Assembly: GCA_023055355.1 (NCBI GenBank)
Contig: JALJCS010000038.1
Coordinates: forward strand, 1,178,001 to 1,242,000
Length of the DNA stretch: 64,000 nt
Direction of reading: 5' to 3'
DNA from: Agelaius tricolor
Taxonomy: Eukaryota; Chordata; Aves; Passeriformes; Icteridae
This document shows positions 44,301 to 56,300 of this stretch, in pieces. Each line of letters starts with the position of its first letter. Position 1 is the first letter of the stretch. The translations under genes were made by a program, and so were the position numbers. Below the pieces are notes generated by a model. The model was not told where the DNA came from. It saw only the letters and a program-made list of their open reading frames with translations, and ran no database searches.

Positions 44301-47300
44301 TGTCATCTTTTTTTCTCATCCCACCCCTTTCTAATTAAGTGTTGTGTTATGTATCAACTGTGTTCCTGGACGTTCTTTATTCCTCCATCTGGTACAAGTT
44401 TTTAAAGAATAGAGGGTTATAGCAAAACACCTAGGGTCAAAAATGGAGGGGTTTTGAGTGCCCTCGTTAGACCTCTGTCATATAGTTTGGAGGCTGGTCA
44501 CTTAATAACTGTTACATGCAGACAGCTACACATTTTGGAAAGGGCTGGAAAGTCAGTAGTTGAGGTGGAGGGGGTCGTTCTTGCAAGGATTTCAGCTATT
44601 TGAGAACCTCAGGAGCAGTGCAGTTTCTGGCAGTCCTTTACACTCTAGGACTGTTCCTGAATTTGTGCGTTCTGTAACGGTGCTGGTTTGACCTTCATAA
44701 TGTTTAATAACCAAAATCTAGTCCCTTGTTCTAGGGACTCTGCTTAGAAAAATTGCTCTGTGCTTTTTCTTCAGGAGCGAACAGGTGTGAAAATGATTAT
44801 GATCCAAGATGGTCCTTTGCCTACTGGAGCAGATAAACCTCTCCGTATTACTGGAGATGCATTTAAAGTGCAGGTATGTAACAAAAGCAAACTGGTTCCC
44901 CAAGAGAACTGAGGAGAAATTCAAACCTGGCTGTATTTGTGAGCACCTAATGGAGTCAAATCCAAATGTAAATGTGATAATCTTTCCTGGTTTTGTTTGT
45001 TCTGTAAGGTTGAGTAGAGCAAGTTAAAACACCAGAGTTTGTTTTACAGTATAACTTAGGAGCTGTCACTCCACATAAATGCTGCACATGGGTAGGAGTA
45101 GAGATGAGGGGGAGGGTTTGGAGAAAGAAGTTTTGAAATGCTTTCCAGTCTGTGTGACAAAAAATCAAAGAGTTCTGTGTCACTCAGGCAAATGGGTTCT
45201 TAGTGACTGAATCACACATTTGAGACAGCAAACCTTTCACAAAACTACCTCAGACAGCCAATCGACACAGGTAATTAAAAACCAGTCCCACAACAACTCC
45301 TGAAACCAAGGGGTTTGCTTAATATTGATGCCTCAGTCTCCTTGTGCCAGGGTTCTGCAGATGTGGACGTGCCTGTGGTTTGGAGAAAATCCCCCCCATC
45401 AGCTGCAGACTGGGGGGTTGCTGTGTGATGGGAGCACCTGAATTAGAGCATTAAAGTTCAGCCACAGCCTGTTCCACTTCTCAGAAAGTGCCTTTCATAA
45501 CTTGCTAAGTACTTAAATCTAGCTTAGCATTCCTGTCTCCAATAGAAGTAGTTCTGTTTCATAGGATCTCCCTAATCATAAATTGCTGCAACTGTTCATG
45601 TTGCCCAGGCATTGTGTTTGGGTAGTATTTTTCAAAGCTCTTATTGCAAGTTTTAGAGTTATTTTTTTCCCCCTGAAATTCTTATTGTGGAGGTATCACT
45701 GTGCAAAAGGAGTTTAAAGACAGTCTGGCTACTTTTAACCAAATCATACTCTCAATGCTGCCACTTCCCAGATGGCTTCTGCTGTGCAAGATTTGCTGTT
45801 GTCACATCTTCCATTCAAGGAAACATGGAGACTGCACAGGCTGGAAGATCTTTGAGACACTTAAGGCTGAGCACACTTAGGAGGTGTTTAAGATGTGCAA
45901 TGAATCCTTGGGTTTGGTGGGATTCTGTGGATGCTGCCATAGTGTTTCTTAACTTCCTCAAATCCTTCTGAAATCTCTCCATCACCCATATTTCTGTCTT
46001 GGCATCTCTGAAATGTCTTTGAGTTGATTCTTTCTGTTGAAAATACTTTGAGGACGTGGGAAATATGTAAAAATGAAAGGAGAGAGTTTCACCACTGTCC
46101 TCAAGCTTGGAAACAGAACCAAGATGTCAAAAGCTTGACTGGCAGTAGAGAGAAACAAATGCTGGGGTTTGACATACAGGCTTTTTTTTGTTTTATTGGT
46201 GAGTACTGTTGGCTAGTTTCCAGTGTAGACTTTGACTGGCTGGGCTTGTGAATGGCCTTGAGTGCTATCAGTAGGTAGGAAAAATATCCTTTTGTCTCAG
46301 AAAATGTCCTGCTGGATTGCTGCAGACTTGGGCTTAACTTCTCAGAGTCAGTAAGCTCAGTGGTGCCCAGCAGCCTCCTTACTATGTGCTCTGTAGCTCT
46401 TAGTGGGCATGACCTCTGCCATGCTACCAACAGCTTCTACCTTACTGTATTGGTTTCAGTTCTATCAGTAGGAAAGGGCATCCACTTCCAAAGATATTTT
46501 AAAAGTTAAAGGACCTTTTTTGAAAAACTGGAGGAAGCAATTGCACCCAAGAAACTGCCACCTTGTGCACCTGGCAGGTTTTGTCAGACATAGAAGATAC
46601 CATCGAGAACAGACTGTGGTAAAAGAAATCCTAAATCAGACTGCTGTTCCTGTCAGCAGATGGAGATCCCCCTGCCTGAAGCCTGACCATTCCCCATGTG
46701 GAGGCCTTAACACCAGGAGGGCAAGCAGAAGAATTTGAAGCTAACTGTAACTTCTTTCCCCATGTAGCAAGCGAGGGAAATGGTACTGGAGATCATCCGA
46801 GAGAAAGATCAGGCAGACTTCCGAGGCGTGCGCAGTGATTTCAGTGCTAGAATGGGAGGAGGCAGCATAGAGGTACGTTTGCTTCTCAGTGCTCTGCTAA
46901 CCTCCCTGTGGGATGGGTACTGGGGGGAGTCATCCAACTGCACTTGTGACCTGTAAGCTTTTTTTTAAAATGTGTTGTGTTCTTTTTTTTTTTTTTTGCC
47001 AGAAGAATTGAGTCTGGCTCTGCAAAGAGGAGGAGTTCTCATGGACTCCCAGATGGCACTTTATAATTGAAGCTGCATTCTTGTAGTGCAGAGTTCATTT
47101 AGTGGGGAAGGAATTTGTGGCCACGTGTTTGTTTTTCTCAAGAGATGCGGTTCTGTAGCCTGGAGCTGCCTAACATGGCCCACCCTCAAAGTTAAGAGCG
47201 TCTCCTTGTAAAATCAGTCATTCAGTCTAGTTCTCTGCACTTTCATACTCCTTTGCCTTTCCCATCAGGTCTCTGTGCCCAGGTATGCTGTTGGAATTGT

Positions 47301-50300
47301 GATAGGAAGAAATGGAGAAATGATCAAAAAGATTCAGAATGATGCTGGAGTTAGGATTCAATTTAAACCAGGTTTGTGTGAGGATGGAGAGCCGTTGCTT
47401 TCTGACCAGTGTTCCACTTTTGGGTTCCAGCAGCCAGGCTTTCCTCATTTACAGGTGCATTGTGTCTCTTTCTGAAACCCATTTAAATGTGATGTGCTGC
47501 CTCCTCATGCACTTCCTGGTTTTCAGAGAGTAAGATTATGTACAGCTCATTTGCAAACATTAGATGTCACAACAGTCATGTCTTGAGTGGTAATTATACA
47601 GATAAATAAAATAACAAAAATCTTTTATTTCCTGTTAAAGAATTCTCCTTCAGGACATTAAAGCCTTTGGGGATCAGGAGTTGATTAATTCTGAGTAACT
47701 TTCTCTGGGTCCTTGGCTGTCTGATCACCTATCAAAGCTGCCTTTTTTCCTCTTAAAATTATATCAGTCTCTTTCGTAGCTTTTTGACATTTGAAAGTGT
47801 TTTCTTTTGAGCGTTGTTCCCTCTGCAGTGTGGGCTGGGTTTTGTCTTCTTGCAGTCCAGGGAAGAGGGGCTGAAGGTGGAGGGAAGCAGTAGCTCCTGG
47901 GATAGTTCTGTGGTGTGAAAATGCTGCCAGCAGTGTTGGTGCTGGAAGGAAGCTTTTGTTGATGAGTGGATGTTTTCTGTTTTTAATTGAGTCTTTGCCC
48001 CCTCTCTCCACAGATGATGGGATTAGCGCTGAAAGAGTCGCGCAGGTCATGGGGCTCCCCGATCGGTGTCAGCACGCAGCACACATCATCAGTGAGCTCA
48101 TCCTCACGGCACAGGTGGGTTCTGGAAGTGCTCTCTGGGAATGTGGGCTGCATGGAGGGATGGAGGCCAGCTTCTGAAAAGCAGCACTGTTCAGTTTTCC
48201 CCAGCAGGCACACATGCTGCTGCCCAGAGCTGCTGGGTTTGAGGTTTGTTTCTTTACGATGGAAGTTCTTTTAATGTCATACAATGTGTATGTCCTAACT
48301 GAGCTGTGGGAAGGTCTTTTATTCCCAGGCCTATGAGGCATCATTATAGCTCCACATCTATCTCCTGTTTAGTTGCTGTTAAGTTTGGAAACAGTGAGCT
48401 GATGGAATGGAGTCCATCAGCATCAGACAGTGGTTGGGGGCTCTGTTTAGACAGCAGAGCACTGCCAGTGCTCAGTGGTGCCTCATCTTCAGCCTCCAGC
48501 CCTTTGGTCTGGTGAGGCACAGGAAGGTGCTGAGTGCCCAGGTATGGTGTCACTGTGCTCTAAGACACACCAGCATTGCATTGCATTGCACAAGAGCAAG
48601 AAAGGTGAAGTACTAGGGCAGACTCTTGAAGAAGGTTGTATATTCCCATTGCATTATGAGGAATTAAAACTTTAGGCCATTTCAGAAACCTGAGCATAAT
48701 TTGTCCAAAAAGGTCCGTAATTTATCCATCTTAATATCTCTTCTAGCCCCAATACCTGGTTTGAATACTTGATTTCATAACTTGCTGTAATGACTCACTT
48801 AAATATTGTGGTCTGTCATGATAACCTCTGACTGCCCATGGCATTTCCTTTTGGAAAAATCACTTACCCAAAATGGGTATGTCCTTTAAGTGCCTTTGAA
48901 CTTAAAAGCTTCCTTTGGAAGTTTTGGAAAATGTACATTTCTGCTGAGTAATTCCAGCAGGGTGACACTTGAAAGGGTTGGAAAGCAGCTTTTGTGTGTG
49001 TCAGTGCCAAGATCCATTGTTTGCTCTAAAGAGACCCCCCCATCACAAACTGAAAGTCCTTTAGTAGTTGATGCTTATTTATAGGTTTATTTCAGCAGAT
49101 GTAAAGGCATGCATTTAAAAATAAAAATATCTTCCTGAATCAGGAAGGCAACCTACATTACTTGGCATCTTTCTAGAGTGCTTCAAACCTTGACTGTGAA
49201 ACTGAGGTCCAGGAATATCTCAATTCAATGCCATTGATTATGAGGCAGTTTAACTGACCTGGCTTTATTTTGTTTTTAATGTGCATTGGTGCCAACATAA
49301 AAGCACTGATGCACATGTTTTGCCTTGTCAGGAACGAGATGGCTTTGGAAGCTTGGCTGTTGCCCGAGGAAGAGGTCGTGGCCGTGGGGACTGGAGTGTT
49401 GGAGCACCTGGGGGCGTGCAGGAAATCACCTACACTGTTCCAGCTGACAAGTGTGGCCTTGTTATAGGCAAAGGTGGGTTTGGTGACTCCAAATACCACA
49501 GCTTGCAATCCTTCTCTCTCAGGATGATCATGTTCTTGCTGCCTGACAGCGAAGCTTTCTGTGATTGTAGTGTTTGGTGCCCGGTGAATGCAGCGTAGGA
49601 ATAAGCTGTAAGTGCTTGTGGTTGTTGTCTTTGTGGTGTTCTCACTCATAATTGTGTTCTCCAGGCCCTTGTTCACAAGCTGTAAGAGAGGCTCTTAATG
49701 CAGAGCTGTCAAATAAGCTTGTTTTATAACAAGCAGCTGGCTGAGAAAAGGCAGGTTCATTTGTAGAGTCTTTTTACAGAGTATTTGTTTGAAGGACAGT
49801 TTATCAGGGACAAGCAGAGCAGTCATTTCATGGTGCTCTGTGAGGAAATGGAAGGTCTCTGGGTGTGCTAATAACAGGAACTACTTCCAGCCCCTGAAGT
49901 GTGTGATGAATGAAGTGAAGTAGGAGGATTTCTCTGCCTCTGCTGGCACCTGACCTGGCACTGAAGCCTGGTGCACCTTGTGCTACTTGGCTGAGCGTGT
50001 TCACTGCCATGGAGGCCCCTTGGCTGCTTGGCCAGTGGATCTCTGCATGCTCAGGAGATGGATGAGGAGTCATCCTCTCAATCAGGACAGCCCTGTGATG
50101 GTTATGAAACTGAGCATCAGCAGCAGACTCAGGTTGTCACAGAGCAGGAGCTGCATGTGGGGCAGTGGCAGGACTCAGGGTAGAGCCAGGAGCAGACAAG
50201 CTCTGTAGCTCTGAACTGCTGGGATGTGTCTGAGCTAATGCACTGACCTATCTAAGGCAGTGTTTCGTTTTTCTATCTGCTTATTTCAGAAAGAATGACA

Positions 50301-53300
50301 TATGCCTGAACTAGTATTTAAGTAATCACAGCTGGCTTTCAGCCTCAGCAGAGAATAGAATAGGAATAGATAAGCTGCAGCAGAAAAGGAGGCAGAGACT
50401 TGAGGGCATTGGGCCAAGTTTCAGTGGCTTTGAGTGTTCCTGGCAGGAGGGAGCTTGTGGTGAGACTTGTTGTGGCTTCTTTCCCTCCTGCACGTCCCTG
50501 CTGTTCCCTGCCATGGGCCTGTCCCCACAGCACCCTGAGCTCCTGCCCTGTTGGATGACCAGGGACATGGGCAGGTCAGCCCTGTAGCTGCAGTTGTTTC
50601 AGATGTTGTTTTTTTGCCACAAGCCTGTTCACAAAGCTGAAAACTTTTTTTCAGTATGAAAAACCACCTGCTTTCCCCATTATGCAGAAATTGCAGTGAT
50701 TATGCTTGTCCTCACTGAACAGTCCAGTTGGCCAAAAGATCAAGCAAAGTAAATTTTAAGCCCACGAGTGAGACTTAAATGTACAGAAAAATCAAATTAT
50801 AATGAAACTTTATTGCTGTATCCATTAGTCATCTTTAATAAAGGATCAGAAAAGGTCACTTGTTGTTCAGCAGTGCACTGAAGTGGAGCATTTGTGACTA
50901 CAGAGAGCACTGTGTGCTGAAAAGATAAATGCAGGTAGTGGAGTGAATGTCCCAGCATTCAAGTGCAAGGCCTGGCACAGCCTCACTGGGGGGTGAAGGG
51001 TGGCTTTTTACCTTTGTTTCCACAACAGCAAAATAGGGATTCTTACTTGGCCAGATCAGAAGCTTTCTGGAGTGACTAATTACTAGTTGTATGGTGATTT
51101 GAGTGCTGGTAGCATTGTAATACCACCTTGTAATCGGTGTTCTCACAGTGCCTGTGCTCTTAGGCTGCTGCAGCCTTCACTTTTGTCAAGTGAGTGATGG
51201 CTGTAGCGTTGCCTTTTGGGGTCTGGACCAGCGTGGATGTGCTGCACTCTCCACACATTGATGCAAGACAGGCAATTCTTGTTATTTCCACCCCTGCTGC
51301 CTATGGGGCAGTGCAGGGCAGAGGGGGATCTTAGTGGGGCTTTCTTAACAGTGACCAATTACAAAACCTTTGCACTCCCTGACAGTTTCTGAGCAGTTTC
51401 CAGCTGTTGGGTGTGAATGCAGAATGGGGCTGTTGGCCTCCTCTGTGAAATCTGGCTGAGGACTCTGGGCCCTCAGCTTGGTCTCGAGATCAGCAACCAA
51501 GCAAAGAGTGCTGAGCCAAGTGCCCTGGGCACCCAGGTGTGGTGTGTGTGATGTGACCTGGGAACTGCTCCTGTGCTCCCAGCTCCTTGAGAAGCAGGGA
51601 AAAGAGGGAGGCTGGGAAGTTTATCAGCTCAATTTCTGCAGCATTCATGACTGAAGACCTGGTGCCTTTTTCTTGTGGGCATCTCAGCTTGGGAGCGTGA
51701 GCTTTTAGGAGTTGGCCTGCAGATCCTGCGCATGGCTTTTTTCCCTGCAGGGTGGGAAGGTGCAGCTTTTCTTTCCCAAAGGCCCTGAGGAAGGGTGGAG
51801 GCAAGCACCATACACATGTCAAAGTCTGTCTGTGTTTGGTGGCGCTTGGAAACAGCTTCTGACTCCCTGGGCCCCCCTGGATTTCCATGATAAATACAGC
51901 AATCCTGACAGATACCGCGCCCGGCCTGGCTCTTGTCAGCCCGGCCTTTGAGCAGGTTTGATTAATTGCTTTAGGATTTCACATCCAGCCGGGAGGGAGG
52001 CCGCTCCTGGCTCGCTCCTGCCCCCCATCAGGTGGAAGAATGGAGGGGATGAATGCTCTATAGACAGCCACCATGTGCCCAGCAGTCACCTCGCCGTGGG
52101 GAGGAGATTCCTTCCGGCACCGCGGCTGCGTCACGGCCTCTGCATCCTCTGGAGGGTGGCTTGGCTGGGAGGGAGCACTTCCACCTGTACCAGGCTGCAG
52201 GGGGAAGAGGACAAGGGCACTGAGTCCTTCTGGAGGGAGTGGGGGTAAAGCTTGAAGTCTCCCACCAAACCTGGAGAGGCAGCTGACTTGATTCTGCTGT
52301 GTGGTGTAGGAGGGAGCTGCTGTAGAAACAGACCCAACAGCCACAGGCTTGGTGCTGAATGCTAAATGGGGCAATGATTTGAAATCTGTATTCTCCTTGC
52401 TTCCAGTTTGAGAATGCTTCGATTTTTAATCCCCTTTTGGAAGGAGAAACTAGTCTGCAGTGCAAGTAGCAACCTCTGGTTGTGCCTCTGTCACCCAGTA
52501 AAGAAGTTGTGCCACTCCTTCAAATTGTGTTGCCTGAAAGGGTCCTCTGTTTTCACTGAGCAGATGAAATGGCTGTTGATTCAGATCTCACCTCGATATG
52601 TAAAAAACAGAGCTTCAAACAAATCTGCATCAGACAAAAGCATGACACAAAAAAAAAACCCTTCTTGGTTTTGAAACTTCATCTTACTCCTTTCCCATGC
52701 TTGACTGAAAGTAAGTGGGTTGGCTTTTGGCTGCACAGTACAATCCCTGTTGTCTGCCCAGGGATGTGACATGATTATCTTTTGTTAAATGCATCTTCAA
52801 AAATTCATTTAGAAAGAGTTAATTGCCCTTTGGCAACTTTTCCTCCTCCCTTCCCCAAGAAGGCTTTAAAATGTTAAAAAGGTCACGAGTCCATTACAAT
52901 GAAATGAACAAGTGTCTGCAACATCCACAGTTTGTTTTGAAATTGTGCTGGATGTATAGAGATGGAAATGTGAGCAAAATTGAGGCGTTTATTTTTGGAG
53001 GTTCTTTTTAATGAAAACCAAACAAAAATCTCTGGTTAGTTTCCTTTGCTCTCTGTGCTGCTTGCTGTCTACCCTTTGAGCTGGTGATATTTTGGTTTGT
53101 GGTTTTAAAAGCTGTAAAACCCCTTCCTTCCCCACACCCTTTAATTTCTCCAGTTGAGTGGAGCTGGTCTGTAAGTTGTGTGAGCTTCCAAAAGAAGAAT
53201 TGAACCATTGTAACATTGGCTGAGGCTTTTGTTAAGCAAATTTCATGAAGAGACCAGGACCTAGCAGGTCTTGAGGAAATCAGATCCACTTTGACTGGCC

Positions 53301-56300
53301 CTGCTGCATCCTGCTGGAAGCACTCCTGTGCTCTTGTGCATCCAGATGGCAAACGAGCCAGACATGTTCACTGCATGCACAGCTAACTCTGAAATAGCAG
53401 GAGACAGCCTGGAATCGAGTGCTGCCATGGCTGTGGAGGGATGTGTGGCTGCAGGGTGAACAGCAAACCTTGTAAGCAGGGGCTGCTCTAAGGCAATAAC
53501 CTGTCAAACAGCTCATGTTTGGGAGAAGGCTTAAGCTTTGTTATGTGGCTGGTGGCTTTTTGCCTTAGTGATGGAAAAAAGAAGAAAAACCAGCATGTTT
53601 AGATTGCAGGTGACCTTCATTTCCTAGAGGATTTGAACAGCTGTGCAAAAGCAATGGAATTCAGTCAGTGCAGGTTTTGCATCTGTTTTGTCAAAGGGCA
53701 CTTAGTGGGGCTTGTGTGTTCTTTAAGCAGCATCATCCATGACCCCAAAAACTGTTACAGTAGCTCAAGGTTTCAGGTTATGCTTGTGAAGTAGATTAAA
53801 GGAGCAGCATGAGCTCAGGTGCTGCAGTTTCTCTTGCTGTTGCCATCCTCAGCCTCACTCTCCTGAGGCACACAGAAGGTGCCTGAAACTGTAATCCATT
53901 CCCAGGACCTGACTTTGATATTATTTTATGGAAAACGATGCTGAACATCCCTCCTAATGCCTTGGCTTTTTTTCTCCTCAGGTGGTGAGAACATCAAGAG
54001 CATAAATCAGCAGTCAGGAGCACACGTGGAGCTGCAGAGAAACCCACCCCCAAACACAGACCCTGGTGTAAGAATATTCACAATCAGAGGGGTCCCCCAG
54101 CAAATCGAGCTCGCTAGACATCTCATAGATGAGAAAGTTGGTGTAAGTTCCATCCCTGCTCTCTTGCTCTGTCCCTTTCAGACTTGCTGTTGTCACTCTT
54201 GGGTACATGTAGGCCTGGACTCACAGGATGGCACAGAATGCACGTGCTTGCATTGTTCAGCTTCAAAACCATTTGCCTCTTAGCAGCTGGCTTGAATTTG
54301 ATGGCCCTCCAGCATCCATTTGGTTAATTTTTGCTGTGGTCCCAGAAGGATTTGACTGTTGACATAATCCTGGGTAGTGTATACAGCTATATGAGAGGGA
54401 AGAACAGCAGTAATAAGGTATGAAAAGGCTGTCAGAGGAGATTTTTGAAAGGGAGACAATAGTGTCACTGTGTGAGAATGACACAGTCCTGGCAGCATCA
54501 TCCTGAAAGTAAAACACTGAACTTTCTCAGTAGGTTCAGGATGACTTATCTTACACTTAATGCAGTGCTGTGGTGTTGAAGTTTGATAAAGCTGCAGTAC
54601 TACTGAATGAGGAGACTTTGGTAAAAAAGTATGGAAAACACTGAACTGGGGCGTGGCAAAGCTGAAAAGCTGCCTTCATGCTGAATGGAGAGGAGAAGGC
54701 TTGACACCAACCTCAGGATCCACGTGTCCCAGGCTGTCTTCTCTCCTTTCTTACTACTCATAGTAGCTGCCTCCACTCTGTACTTGGAGCTGGCATTAAA
54801 TATCTGTGGATTCTGTGACAGGGTACCAGCATGGGTGGACCTGGAGGATTTGGTCAAAGTCCCTTCAGCCAAGCACCTGCTACACCTCATCAAAAGTAAG
54901 CTGCTGCATCTCCTCACCATGGGCTGGGGGAATGGCTGGGAGCTAGAAAGTGCTGGGAGAAGGGTGGAGGGCCCTGAAGGGGTGGGGTATGAGTGGAGCC
55001 TTCTAAAGATTGAGCATTCAGAAGCAAAAGCAAGTGAGCTCAATGCTTTAAGCTTGGCTACAGGAAAGATTTCATCTATTAAATGATGCACAGGTAGGTA
55101 TTGGCATCTCCAAAATTCCTATCTCTAGTGCAGTGAGAGCATGGAAAGAAGCCTGAACTGCACAGAGCACAAGGAGTGCTGTTCAGTGTGATATCTTCAC
55201 CTTGGCTTCATGAGCAGACTGATACCAAGGCAGGACATTGCAGTTCACACCTGCACTGCTTTCCTCTTGCTCCCATGTTGCCTGTTTGATCAGCAGCTGC
55301 TGACTATAAGTGACAAGTTCTCTTCTCTGGGCAGCTTCATGTCTGTGGCTTGGTAAGTATTTTATTGTCTACTTGAGCATGGCTTTTTGTCCTCTGCAGT
55401 GGTCCTCAGGCGTTCATGACACAGGGCTGGGGCAGTACCTACCAGACGTGGCAGCAGCCTGGACAGCAAGTCCCAAGTAAGTACCAGGACCTGGAGAAGG
55501 GTTGTGTTCCCTCTGCAGTCTCTGCTTTGTTCACCCATGAGACCACGTGTGGGAAAACAGCAGAACAATTTCCTGAGCAGAGCAGAAGAGGTGTGTGGAG
55601 GCACGTGGTGGTGGTTGAGCTCAGAACGAGCTGAAGGACCTGGAAAATTTTTGCTTTTTGTGTGCTTAAGTGCTTATTGCCTCTTTCTGCTCCTTTGGTA
55701 GAAACTTGGTCTTTGCTGTCTGTTCCTCTCTTTACAAAAACATTCTTGCCTGTGGCTCTCTTCCCCCAGGATTCTCCAGGGAAGGACTTGCTAACCACAC
55801 TTCTCCCTAACAGGTGCTGAGCCCTCCCATCTCTTTGTTCTTGACCTTATAATTTCTTGTTTATTTTCTTGTTTAATTATTCCTTACAGGCTATTCCTTA
55901 CAGACTGTTCAAATTCCAGACTGATGGAGCAACAGGGGAGAGGGATGCAGGAAATGGAAGGAAGGTTAGGGAGGGCTCCTGTACTGGTCATTTCTTCCTG
56001 AAGGCCTGTGGAGTGAAAATTGAGCAGTTTGGAATGGAGAGTTGCCTTTTCAGAATAATTCTAGTAGTAAATGCTGGGGGTGATGCTGTAGCTGCATCAT
56101 CCTGTATCTCCAACAGCTGAGGAATGGTTTGCCCTGAACAGAGCAGATTCATGTCTGCTTGGTAATCTCAAAGCTCAGGTAGTGGTGGTAATGTCCAAAG
56201 GACCTTTGCAGTCACAATATTTTAAGAAATACATTTTTTTTTAATTGTCTGGTCTCATTAAACTAAACCTAAGCACCAAAAGGCGTGTGGAGGGTTAATT

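Noticed and set aside
45820..45940. Possible old CR1 remnant in FUBP3 intron 8
   Set aside because: Only a short GGTGGGATTCTGTGG resemblance; too diverged and without the preceding CR1 blocks.
55062..55094. Possible exon between ACAG (ending at 55063) and CAG|GTAGGT in FUBP3 intron 14
   Set aside because: In the required phase it contains an in-frame stop (ATC TAT TAA), and the acceptor lacks a good pyrimidine tract.
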